From assembly GCA_017936345.1 (NCBI GenBank), contig JAGBFT010000016.1, positions 1-43,693 of the forward strand: 43,693 bases of DNA, read 5' to 3'. The notes under the pieces are model-generated. The model saw only the letters and a list, made by a program, of their open reading frames with translations. It did not search any database and had not been told where the DNA came from. Position numbers and translations under genes: made by a program. Shown here in pieces: positions 1-7,552 of the stretch. The DNA is from Spirochaetaceae bacterium. Lineage in GTDB: Bacteria > Spirochaetota > Spirochaetia > Treponematales > Treponemataceae. The first letter of the stretch is position 1; the number at the start of each line of letters is the position of its first letter.

Positions 1-537
1 CGTATGCAGATTCAGGTTGAAGTATCCCAGCTGGTAGCTGAGGTAGACCGCATTGCAAGTCAGGCTCAGTTCAATGGAATGAACATGCTTACCGGTGCTT
101 TTGCAACGGACTCTGCTGTTGGTCGTGTAATGCAGCTTCAGGTTGGTGCGAACATGGATCAGAATGCACGTGTGTACATTGGTACCATGACAGCTCAGGC
201 ACTTGGTCTTGTTGGTGCTCAGGGTTCTGAGGAAAAAATTTCCATCAACTCACCTGAAACCGCCAACGTTGCCATTGGTTCTGTAGATGCAGCCCTTAAA
301 GTCGTTTCAAGACAACGTGCAGATTTGGGTGCATATCAGAATCGCTTTGAGATGGCCGCAGATGGTGTTGCAATTGCAGCAGAAAATTTGCAGGCAGCCG
401 AGTCTCGTATCCGTGATACAGACATGGCCGCTGAAATGGTCGAGTACACCAGAAACCAGATCCTGACACAGGCAGGAACTGCAATGCTGGCTCAGGCTAA
501 TGTACAGTCACAGAACGTATTGGCATTGTTGAGCTAA
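1..537 (+). CDS. flaB: Flagellin FlaB, 3' part (5' end outside window)
   Basis: C-terminal 178 residues of a class B flagellin, the core protein of the spirochaete periplasmic flagellar filament. The reading frame is open from base 1 (first codon CGT, Arg), so the ATG at position 4 is internal and the true start lies upstream. Visible family signatures are [16 protein letters not shown] in the N-terminal helix, GANMDQ, and the C-terminal stretch with [19 protein letters not shown] and GTAMLAQAN, ending in LALLS. The helices pack into the filament core; spirochaete flagellins lack large variable outer domains, and none is seen here. A hairpin follows the stop, then flaG and fliD. Assignment is very secure; which flaB paralogue this is cannot be told from the fragment. 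Confidence 0.96.
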   Translation, partial: RMQIQVEVSQLVAEVDRIASQAQFNGMNMLTGAFATDSAVGRVMQLQVGANMDQNARVYIGTMTAQALGLVGAQGSEEKISINSPETANVAIGSVDAALKVVSRQRADLGAYQNRFEMAADGVAIAAENLQAAESRIRDTDMAAEMVEYTRNQILTQAGTAMLAQANVQSQNVLALLS

Positions 538-591
538 GTTAATTTTCATCAAAGAGATATCTGGATGTCATCTTTTTGGTGAGTTGAAGTT

Positions 592-625
592 AGGAGAGGT
601 GCGCCCCTCTCCTGATTCAATTTTT
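592..625 (+). terminator. Hairpin between flaB and flaG (terminator or attenuator)
   Basis: An 8-bp perfect stem, AGGAGAGG (592-599) with CCTCTCCT (606-613), and a 6-nt loop is followed by a short T5 run at 621-625. It lies just ahead of the flaG ribosome binding site (AGGAGG, 626-631). It may end most flaB transcripts and let some continue into flaG, which would fit the large excess of flagellin needed. The T run is short and seven bases from the stem, so termination may be partial. Confidence 0.6.
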
Positions 626-635
626 AGGAGGGCCC

Positions 636-1004
636 ATGAGAGGTATACAATCATTTGGGCAGAATTTGGCAATGGATGGCCGCCTTTACTACACAACTCA
701 CACTACTCCACCAGTAGTATCAAAGGAAATGGGAGTTTCTTTCCCGGATGCTGCTGATGTGGCCAAAGACCTTGCTGAAAATCTAGCCACAGTACAAAAA
801 CACACACAGGAGTTGCAACGCATTGCAAATTCCATGGGTAGGAAGGTTCTTTTTAATGTAAATGAAGAACTTGGGCAAGTTGTCGTCAAGATTGTCGACC
901 CATCTACCGATAAGGTATTAAGGGAGATTCCCTCTGTAGATATGCAAGAGTTACGAATCATGATGCGGCAAACCATTGGTGTGCTAGTTGACGAAAGGGT
1001 TTAA
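636..1004 (+). CDS. flaG: FlaG family flagellar protein
   Basis: A 122-residue FlaG-family protein. The conserved half is residues about 60-122: an RKVLFNVNEELGQVVVKIVD strand region, DKVLREIPSVDMQEL, then a terminal helix. FlaG genes sit next to fliD in many bacteria and influence filament length; the exact role in spirochaetes is not established. The ATG at 636 is preceded by AGGAGG with a short gap. The gene lies 28 nt ahead of fliD in the same direction and is probably cotranscribed with it. The N-terminal 55 residues are not recognisable and are probably flexible. Confidence 0.9.
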   Translation: MRGIQSFGQNLAMDGRLYYTTHTTPPVVSKEMGVSFPDAADVAKDLAENLATVQKHTQELQRIANSMGRKVLFNVNEELGQVVVKIVDPSTDKVLREIPSVDMQELRIMMRQTIGVLVDERV

Positions 1005-1032
1005 TCTCATTATCTACAGACATAGGTGAGCA

Positions 1033-3123
1033 ATGTCTGGAATCAGTATACCCGGTGTGGGGGATAAATACAAAACTAACGAACTCGTTGAAGCACTCAT
1101 TAATCAAGAGAGACTTCCTCTAGAGAGAGAACAGAAGACTCTTGATGAATACAAGGTGCAGAAAGATGCTTTGCGTAGTGTCAATCAGAATATGTCTTCA
1201 CTACGAGAGAGTGCTAGAGGACTTTACTCCTTTGATAATCCATTTAACAACAAGATGGGTGTCTCTTCTGACGAAGACGCTATTTCAGCCGTACCTGGTA
1301 GAAATGCTGCCTTTGAATCTTTTAAAGTAGATGTACTGCAACCTGCCACAACAGATAGATTTCTTTCAAATGAAATTGAATCAAGTTATAAGGTTGATGC
1401 GGGTAACTATATATTTAAATCCGGTGAAAAAGATGTAACAATGAACTGGAAGGGGGGAACCTTAAAGGACTTTGTTGCCGCATTAAATAGAAGAAGCAAG
1501 GATGTTGTAAAGGCAACCCTCATCGGTGTTTCCCCTGGTAAACAGGCCTTGATGATTGAATCCCTACAAACTGGTGAGGCAAATCGTTTAGTATTTGAGG
1601 GTGATGCCCTGGATTTTGCCCAGAACATTGGAATGATTCAAAAGGTTCAGCCTACAGGGACTCCCCTATCTTCTTCTAGTTCTATAAAAGAGGCTCCAAT
1701 AAATACAACTACAATCACAATAGGAGAAGAACAGGTTGGTATGCCAGGTCTTTCTTCTGAAGGGGTCACTGTAAAGGACGGAACTATTATTGTTCCCCCT
1801 CGGGGAAGTTTTTCTATAGATGTTCCTTCAGACATTGCCTCTGATTCCAATCAACGCATTGAATTTTCCATTGGACAAACGAATGTTGCAGATATTACCA
1901 CAGCATTGAACGAAGCATCACGGGAACCAGTTCTACCTGGACCGGGTGGAATTAATTTTAAGGGAATTCGTATAGACAATATTCAGTCCGACACAACCTT
2001 ACCAAAACACAGCTCGAATGTTCCTCAAACACCGCTAACACCTATCAACAACGACCAATTTGTGTCAATTAGAATGAAGGACGGAACAGAGATTCCACTT
2101 TCACATACAGATGGTCCACAAAATCAAGATGGAAGCAATCAGGTTTCCATCCAAGTATCGGATTATCCAGGTATTGATTCTATCATAGTACGCAATAGAA
2201 ATACGGGAAAAGAGTTAACTCTTAGTACCATCGAGTCCTTCAATAAAAATGCTGACTTAGGATTTGAACCTACAAATCCTGCTAGTGTAGCGCAAGATGC
2301 AAAGATTAAGTACGAGGGTATTACAATTACTCGTCCAAATAATGATATAGATGATGTAGTTCCTGATGTTACCCTGCACGTAAAACAAGAGACAGACAGA
2401 ACAGCTACCATTGAAATTAAACCAGATACTGAGTCCGCAAAAGAAAGCCTGATTACCTTTGTGGGAACATACAACCAGACTATGGCCGAAATTAACGTTC
2501 TGACAGAAACAAAAGAAGAGATTATTTCCGAGTTGGAGTATCTTTCAGATGAGGAAATAGAACAATATGAAGAATGGCTGGGACTTTTCCAAAGTGATTT
2601 CACACTAAAGAATGGAAAGAACGCCATGCAGTCAATTATGTCTTCACCATATATTGTTGAGGAAAATGAAGAAATATCGATGTTATCTCAACTAGGCATT
2701 TCTACCAGTGCCGATCAATATGCCAGTTTTTCGGCTAGCCGTTTGAGAGGTTACCTCGAGATAAATGAAGAAGAACTGGACAATGCACTGGAAAATAATC
2801 TGCTGGAGATTAAAAATATCTTTGGATACGACAGCGATGGGGATAATGTAATAGATAGTGGAATTGCATATCTTTTGGATAAGCGACTACAAAGCTTTGT
2901 TCAGTCTGGTGGTATTCTATCAACAAAAATTTCTGGTCTTGATACAAGAATTGCAAGTTCAGAGACTCGTATAGAAAAGCTAGAAACTCAGATTGAAGCA
3001 AAAGAGCAAGAACTAAAGCGTAAATACAGTCAAATGGAATCTACCCTTAATAGTCTTGACTCTCAATCACAGTCAATTACCAATACCTTTAACAATATGA
3101 ACAACTACAACAACAAAAAATAA
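1033..3123 (+). CDS. fliD: Flagellar filament capping protein FliD (HAP2)
   Basis: A 696-residue filament cap protein, which sits at the filament tip and helps flagellin subunits fold into place; in spirochaetes this occurs in the periplasm. The N-terminal FliD domain (about residues 1-105) begins MSGISIPGVGDKYKTNELVE with the coiled helices typical of the family. A long variable middle region follows. The C-terminal domain (about 470-690) ends in a heptad-like helix with ASSETRIEKLETQIEAKEQE and QSITNTFNNMNNYN. It is longer than enterobacterial FliD (about 470 residues), the difference lying in the middle domains. The ATG at 1033 follows AGGTGAGC. No dedicated fliS follows; two unknown genes take that place. 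Confidence 0.95.
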   Translation: MSGISIPGVGDKYKTNELVEALINQERLPLEREQKTLDEYKVQKDALRSVNQNMSSLRESARGLYSFDNPFNNKMGVSSDEDAISAVPGRNAAFESFKVDVLQPATTDRFLSNEIESSYKVDAGNYIFKSGEKDVTMNWKGGTLKDFVAALNRRSKDVVKATLIGVSPGKQALMIESLQTGEANRLVFEGDALDFAQNIGMIQKVQPTGTPLSSSSSIKEAPINTTTITIGEEQVGMPGLSSEGVTVKDGTIIVPPRGSFSIDVPSDIASDSNQRIEFSIGQTNVADITTALNEASREPVLPGPGGINFKGIRIDNIQSDTTLPKHSSNVPQTPLTPINNDQFVSIRMKDGTEIPLSHTDGPQNQDGSNQVSIQVSDYPGIDSIIVRNRNTGKELTLSTIESFNKNADLGFEPTNPASVAQDAKIKYEGITITRPNNDIDDVVPDVTLHVKQETDRTATIEIKPDTESAKESLITFVGTYNQTMAEINVLTETKEEIISELEYLSDEEIEQYEEWLGLFQSDFTLKNGKNAMQSIMSSPYIVEENEEISMLSQLGISTSADQYASFSASRLRGYLEINEEELDNALENNLLEIKNIFGYDSDGDNVIDSGIAYLLDKRLQSFVQSGGILSTKISGLDTRIASSETRIEKLETQIEAKEQELKRKYSQMESTLNSLDSQSQSITNTFNNMNNYNNKK

Positions 3124-3136
3124 GAGCGGGGTAACA

Positions 3137-3730
3137 ATGAAGATATACATCAATGGGCAAGTAGCGGACATTACCCTTGATTCAGAAAAAAATTTGGGTG
3201 AGGTACTTAAATCCTTTGAACTGGAATGTGCAAAGAATAATGCGACAACAATAAATATTGTCGTTGATGGGACAGAGGTAAACGCTGATGAATTTGAATC
3301 GTATACAGAAAGAACTATAGATTCAATTGATACCTTGGAATTAACCACAATCACGGAAGATGATGTGTTGTTGTCTTTTAAGGATATAGCCACTCGATTT
3401 GGTGAAATCACAGAGGGATTAAAGCTTATATCCGTTCAGTTTCAAAATGGACAGGATAAAAAGGCATTAGTTACGGTAACTCAATTAGCGGATAATGTGG
3501 ACTATTTTTGCAAGGTAACAGCATTGTCTACATTATTTCCAAATAAATTTGCCGATATGAATATAGATGGAGTAAATATTCATGATTTTTTTGGTGATTT
3601 TTTAAATGTCTTGGCTGAATTTGAAGATGCTATTAAAAATTCTGATTCTGTAATGCTGGGAGATTTAGCGGAATATGAAATTACACCAAGAATAGAATCC
3701 ATAATTACAATGATAGACTCAATAGAGTGA
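3137..3730 (+). CDS. Uncharacterised acidic protein downstream of fliD
   Basis: A 197-residue soluble protein with no signal peptide or membrane segment and a high content of Asp and Glu. I do not recognise a named domain. The first 75 residues look like alternating strands (MKIYINGQVADITL, TTINIVVDGTEV); the rest is mainly helical. It starts 13 nt after fliD with a GGGGT ribosome binding site and is followed by another small gene, then tsaE. T. pallidum has a gene of similar size in the same place, as I recall, so it is probably conserved in treponemes. Its position suggests, without proving, a role as an export chaperone or regulator of late flagellar proteins, the slot where FliS or FliT is found elsewhere. 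Confidence 0.8.
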   Translation: MKIYINGQVADITLDSEKNLGEVLKSFELECAKNNATTINIVVDGTEVNADEFESYTERTIDSIDTLELTTITEDDVLLSFKDIATRFGEITEGLKLISVQFQNGQDKKALVTVTQLADNVDYFCKVTALSTLFPNKFADMNIDGVNIHDFFGDFLNVLAEFEDAIKNSDSVMLGDLAEYEITPRIESIITMIDSIE

Positions 3731-3760
3731 TAGTATATAACCCGTTTTGGAGATGGATGC

Positions 3761-4027
3761 ATGCAGATACTTAAACTGAATAACGTAAAAAAGAGTGAGG
3801 GTGTAATATACTATCGTAGACAATATACTGCTGAAGCAGAAATTGAGCTGCCAAACTGTATAGAAAAGATTCCAGTCTCCTTTATTATTGAGACAGGTCC
3901 ATTGGGAGACAAACAATTTGAACTGGAATTTGACCCTCGTCTAATTAATTATCCTCTTGTCCCTGTAAAAAAGGCACTAAAAGAATACATTCTTAACATT
4001 GACCAAATGGGAGCCCTTCCTCTATGA
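3761..4027 (+). CDS. Small conserved protein of unknown function ahead of tsaE
   Basis: An 88-residue protein, soluble, beta-rich at first (VIYYRRQYTAEAEIELP, IPVSFIIETGPLG) and ending in a helix with VPVKKALKEYIL. No domain was recognised. The ATG at 3761 was chosen over two upstream out-of-frame ATGs (3753, 3757); GGAG at 3749-3752 is well placed. Its stop overlaps the tsaE start as ATGA (4024-4027), so the two are probably translationally coupled. It may belong functionally to either the flagellar or the t6A group. Confidence 0.78.
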   Translation: MQILKLNNVKKSEGVIYYRRQYTAEAEIELPNCIEKIPVSFIIETGPLGDKQFELEFDPRLINYPLVPVKKALKEYILNIDQMGALPL

Positions 4028-4458
4028 CATTTATAACTCAAACAGCGGAAGAAACAATTATTCTTGGAAAGAAAATTGGTTCCAAGCTGCAGCCAGGGGA
4101 TATTATTGCCATGGAAGGAGCTTTAGCTGCAGGGAAAACAACTATTACAAAGGGAATAGCAGATGCACTTGGAGTTCAAGACACCATCACAAGTCCTACC
4201 TTTACCCTGATTTCCGAATACGAAGGAAATATGCCCCTGTATCACATGGATGTATATCGCTTGGACTCCTGTGAGGACTTTATCAATTTGGGTGTAGAAG
4301 ATTTGATGTATGGAGACGGTATATCCATTATAGAATGGAGTGAAAGGGTAAGAGCCGAACTCCCCCCTTCAACCATCACCTTGCGTTTAGAAACAAGGGA
4401 TGATGGAGGGAGAACGATTTCACTTGAAAATTGGCCCTACGGAGAACTAGATGGATGA
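4024..4458 (+). CDS. tsaE: tRNA t6A biosynthesis ATPase TsaE
   Basis: A 144-residue TsaE (YjeE family) ATPase. It works with TsaB and TsaD to transfer threonylcarbamoyl to A37 of ANN-decoding tRNAs. The P-loop is GALAAGKT at residues 32-39, followed by TSPTF and a HMDVYRL strand typical of the family, and IIEWSER near the C terminus. The length is normal. It overlaps both neighbours by ATGA: the small gene upstream and tsaB downstream, forming a tight coupled set. Confidence 0.95.
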   Translation: MTFITQTAEETIILGKKIGSKLQPGDIIAMEGALAAGKTTITKGIADALGVQDTITSPTFTLISEYEGNMPLYHMDVYRLDSCEDFINLGVEDLMYGDGISIIEWSERVRAELPPSTITLRLETRDDGGRTISLENWPYGELDG

Positions 4459-5132
4459 AAGCATTAGCCATAGACAGCGCTGTGACCTGTATTAGTTTAG
4501 CAGCTTGCAACCAACAAAAAAAGAGCTCGATTACCTTGGATATAGGTATGAGACAATCAGAAAAAATCATACCGGCTATTGAATACGTATTGGAACAAGT
4601 TGAATTGGATGCTTCTCAATTGGATTTTATAGCTTTAAGTGGGGGACCAGGTTCTTTTACTGGCCTACGCTTAGGATTTGCAGCTGCCAAGGGCTTGCAA
4701 CTTTCTACCGGTTGCCCCGTTTACTCAATTCCTACACTTAAGGCTCAAGCAGAACCATTTTCCTCTTGGCCGGGAATAGTGATTTCTGTCATTGATGCAA
4801 AAAAAGATAGATTTTATATCCAGATTTTTTCGCAAGGAAAAGAGGTTACAGGAGCCTTGGATATTGGTGTAGAAGACATTGCAAAGGATTTGAGTGTTGA
4901 TTCTCATATTTTAATTGTGGGGCCAGACAAACAGCTTTTATTTGACAGATTACGGGAGTACAATCCACAACTGCATATTTGCCTGTTTCAAAATTTAAGC
5001 TCATCAGTTACCGATGCCCTGTTTAGTATGGCACTAAAAGCCCACGAAAACGGGGGAAAAAACCTAGAACCCTATGAAGGTCCCATATATTTGAGAAAAA
5101 GTGAGGCCGAAGAAAACAAGTCTATGGTGTAA
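4455..5132 (+). CDS. tsaB: tRNA t6A biosynthesis protein TsaB
   Basis: A 225-residue TsaB (YeaZ family), the non-catalytic partner that binds TsaD and TsaE in the t6A transfer complex. The ASKHA fold shows MKALAIDSAVTCISLA at the start and LSGGPGSFTGLRLG near residues 60-75. The ATG at 4455 is chosen because it begins with the family's KxLAID strand and makes an ATGA overlap with tsaE; an in-frame upstream ATG at 4431 would add eight unrelated residues. It is the last gene of the rightward flagellar/t6A run and ends before a strong terminator. The partner tsaD is at 35638-36660 on the other strand. Confidence 0.94.
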   Translation: MKALAIDSAVTCISLAACNQQKKSSITLDIGMRQSEKIIPAIEYVLEQVELDASQLDFIALSGGPGSFTGLRLGFAAAKGLQLSTGCPVYSIPTLKAQAEPFSSWPGIVISVIDAKKDRFYIQIFSQGKEVTGALDIGVEDIAKDLSVDSHILIVGPDKQLLFDRLREYNPQLHICLFQNLSSSVTDALFSMALKAHENGGKNLEPYEGPIYLRKSEAEENKSMV

Positions 5133-5144
5133 GACTTTAATGCC

Positions 5145-5185
5145 AAAATCCCAGAAATTATCAGACAATTTCTGGGATTTTTTTT
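5145..5185. terminator. Strong bidirectional terminator between tsaB and the 5184-7220 gene
   Basis: A perfect 15-bp stem pairs 5145-5159 (AAAATCCCAGAAATT) with 5167-5181, with a 7-nt loop. An uninterrupted T8 run covers 5178-5185, and an A4 run on the left gives U residues for the opposite strand. It lies between convergent genes and slightly overlaps the end of the leftward lipoprotein gene (stop at 5184-5186), so it can serve both. Confidence 0.88.
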
Positions 5186-7220
5186 ATCGTATATCGAAGT
5201 AAAAGCGATTTAAGTAAGTAAATCGATTTTGTGAACGCTCCCAAAATGGACTCTGTGGGTAAGAATCGATTACGTGTTTATAGGCTTTTTTTGCTTCCTT
5301 GACATTCTTTACGGGGGACTTGGACTCTAACACTTGGCCTTTTAAGTAGTAGGCAGCATCAAAATCCTTTACAGCTATTTCAAAAAACTTATTCAAGGTT
5401 TCTAACGAGGCTGGATAGTTCTCTTCATAAAAATATTCCTGGGCCTGAGCTAAAAGAGCATCCTGTTCTTCGTAGACATTCAATTGTTCTTCTTGACTTG
5501 GAGAAATTTCACTTGGATTTTTAATATCCGCAGTTCTCTGCTCTTCTAATTCTTTAGTTACCCAAGGCAAGCTCAAATCATCCATGGATAAGCCTGTTTG
5601 TGGATTATAGTTGTCCTGACTTGTATCCACAGAAGATGATGTCTCGGGTTCATACAACTCTTGCTGTAGTGGGGATGATTGTACAGGCGGTTTTGAACTG
5701 CCGGAATAAGTCGCAGTTTCACTTCTTGGGGGCACAATCATAGGAGCAGAATCACTAGTTGTTGCTTGAGTTGTTGTAGTTACACTCTGGGTTGTTGTAG
5801 CAGCCGCCGCTTGCAGAGGACTTGTACTTGTTTCCTGAGCTCCAGATGCTTGCTGAGGGCTTGCACTTGTTTCCTGGGTTCTAGAAGGAGCTGGCTGTTG
5901 AGGTCTTGTTGCGGCAGGGGGAAGATCTCCTGCAAGTGTTTGCACCCTGTCACTGGAGGGAGTATAAGCTGGAGTCTGGATTGCTGCTGAGTCAACAGAA
6001 ACCGATTCAACTGGTATTCCTGGCTGTGAAACCTCATTTGGTTCGGTAGCAGGCGTTTTGGACAAAGCAGCCTCAGCTTGAACAAAATCCCGTGGTTGAG
6101 GAATGTTGTCCTGATAGCCGGGAACAATTTTTTCGTAGCTTGGAGCAACTACCCGCAAACCATTCTCAGCTTCATCCCCAGTGATTGTAACCTCTAAAAA
6201 ATCATCAATAAAGGTAGCAGACAATACATCTTGCCTAAAGAAATGAAGGATTGTAGTACCTGGTTTGGTTGAACGCATGGTAAAGGAAGTATCCTCACTA
6301 GTTCTACGACGACCAAAATATGTCATGTGAGAACCACCTATAGACTCGCCCTCTTCTGTAACCTCACCAAGATACACCCATCCTGTTCCCGGATACCGTA
6401 TGTCAAGATATTGATTTTTGTCCATTACTACAGAACGAGACGGAGTGACAATGTCATCAAGAACACCTTGGGTTGAATTAACATCAACAGGCTCAGTATT
6501 TTCTTGAGTTATTACCTGCTCACTGTCTACAGGCTCCTCATCGACTGTAGCCGTTGCCGTAGATTGAGTTTCTGGCACTGTCTCAATGACCTCCTCAACT
6601 TTGGAAGAAGAATCAGGCAGCAAGGCAACAGTATTTGACGGGTCAACTATCTCAGATTCCCCGCTTGTTTCTTCTGGTTGCTCAACCACGAGGGCCTTGT
6701 CTTCTTCTACAAGGTCTATTGGTTCTGGTGGTGGAATTTCTTCATCTGTTATATTTGGTGTTTCCACCACAAGAGCAGACTCATCCTCTAAAATTACAGC
6801 CATATCATCAGTAGAGAGAAAATCACCTGCTTGTAATTCATCCTCAGTCATCAAATCAATGATTTCAATTTCTTGCAGGTAATCCTGATTATCATCTGGC
6901 TGCAAGAGGGCAATCATATCCTCTTCAGTTTCTTCTTCTGCAGAAGAAAGATCATCCTCCGTCAATTCAACTTCTTCACCTTCTTCGGATAATTCAGAAA
7001 CGTCTCTTGCAGGAGTTAAAGCTCCCTGCAAACCACTATCTTCCACAACTTCGCCAGAACCCTGCTCTTCTCCACCCTCTTTTGACGCAATCTCATTTTG
7101 CAGAGACTGTTCAACTTGAGCCTCCTCCTGAAGAACGGATTCCTCCACAGGTGGAGTTGATGCACATGAAATCATCAACCAACATGGGCAAAGCAGCAAC
7201 AAAAGAAAAAAACACTTCAA
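5184..7220 (-). CDS. Large acidic lipoprotein with C-terminal TPR-like repeats
   Basis: A 678-residue predicted lipoprotein. A hydrophobic signal (MKCFFLLLLLCPCWLMISC) ends in a lipobox-like LMISC. A very acidic, probably disordered region follows to about residue 260. A compact beta-type segment is seen at about 265-360 (YLDIRYPGTGWVYLGEV). Next comes a Pro/Gln/Thr/Ser-rich linker with a 13-residue repeat, and the last 95 residues form helices of TPR type (LLAQAQEYFYEENYPASLE). The start is TTG at 7218-7220, preceded by GGAGG and overlapping the upstream stop as TTGA. The architecture suggests a periplasm- or envelope-facing scaffold; no enzyme motif is seen. A YbgF- or BamD-like role is possible but unsupported. 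Confidence 0.85.
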   Translation of the reverse strand: MKCFFLLLLLCPCWLMISCASTPPVEESVLQEEAQVEQSLQNEIASKEGGEEQGSGEVVEDSGLQGALTPARDVSELSEEGEEVELTEDDLSSAEEETEEDMIALLQPDDNQDYLQEIEIIDLMTEDELQAGDFLSTDDMAVILEDESALVVETPNITDEEIPPPEPIDLVEEDKALVVEQPEETSGESEIVDPSNTVALLPDSSSKVEEVIETVPETQSTATATVDEEPVDSEQVITQENTEPVDVNSTQGVLDDIVTPSRSVVMDKNQYLDIRYPGTGWVYLGEVTEEGESIGGSHMTYFGRRRTSEDTSFTMRSTKPGTTILHFFRQDVLSATFIDDFLEVTITGDEAENGLRVVAPSYEKIVPGYQDNIPQPRDFVQAEAALSKTPATEPNEVSQPGIPVESVSVDSAAIQTPAYTPSSDRVQTLAGDLPPAATRPQQPAPSRTQETSASPQQASGAQETSTSPLQAAAATTTQSVTTTTQATTSDSAPMIVPPRSETATYSGSSKPPVQSSPLQQELYEPETSSSVDTSQDNYNPQTGLSMDDLSLPWVTKELEEQRTADIKNPSEISPSQEEQLNVYEEQDALLAQAQEYFYEENYPASLETLNKFFEIAVKDFDAAYYLKGQVLESKSPVKNVKEAKKAYKHVIDSYPQSPFWERSQNRFTYLNRFYFDIR
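5809..5886. repeat. Two-copy 39-bp in-frame tandem repeat
   Basis: Two adjacent, imperfect 39-bp units (about 5809-5847 and 5848-5886) lie in the linker of the lipoprotein. Each encodes 13 residues of the type QETSxSPxQAxxA. The core ACTTGTTTCCTG is identical in both. Such in-frame repeats can change copy number by slippage without breaking the gene. Confidence 0.7.
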
Positions 7221-7552
7221 GGAGCAGCCTCCAATACATCGGAAATAATCTCATCATTGGCTGTGTGGAGCGAATCCAACAGCTTTTGATCTGGAGGTGA
7301 AAACCATCTATCTATATCCTGCTGTGTCCATGTATAGTCCTTCGGTCGTACAAGATAATATTCGTCAGGAATAGACGGAGACTCTGGGGCTACAAGGGGT
7401 TGATGTAAAATAAAGGACTCATCAAATGTAACCTTTTTTTTACTAAAGAGCTTGCTTTCTCCCACCAAGATAATTATAACAGCAATAAGAAAAAAAGCTA
7501 GTAGAATTATTATACCAATCTTTACAAATTTAGGAATGTCAATTCGATTCAT
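7217..7552 (-). CDS. Small single-pass membrane protein upstream of the TPR lipoprotein
   Basis: A 111-residue protein with a single N-terminal membrane helix (about residues 12-31, IGIIILLAFFLIAVIIILVG) and a hydrophilic remainder of about 80 residues, probably periplasmic because the short N terminus is basic. No named domain was recognised. It overlaps the end of smc by 14 nt and its stop overlaps the TTG start of the lipoprotein, so the three genes are probably translated from one message. A shared envelope role with the lipoprotein is plausible from this coupling only. Confidence 0.78.
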   Translation of the reverse strand: MNRIDIPKFVKIGIIILLAFFLIAVIIILVGESKLFSKKKVTFDESFILHQPLVAPESPSIPDEYYLVRPKDYTWTQQDIDRWFSPPDQKLLDSLHTANDEIISDVLEAAP

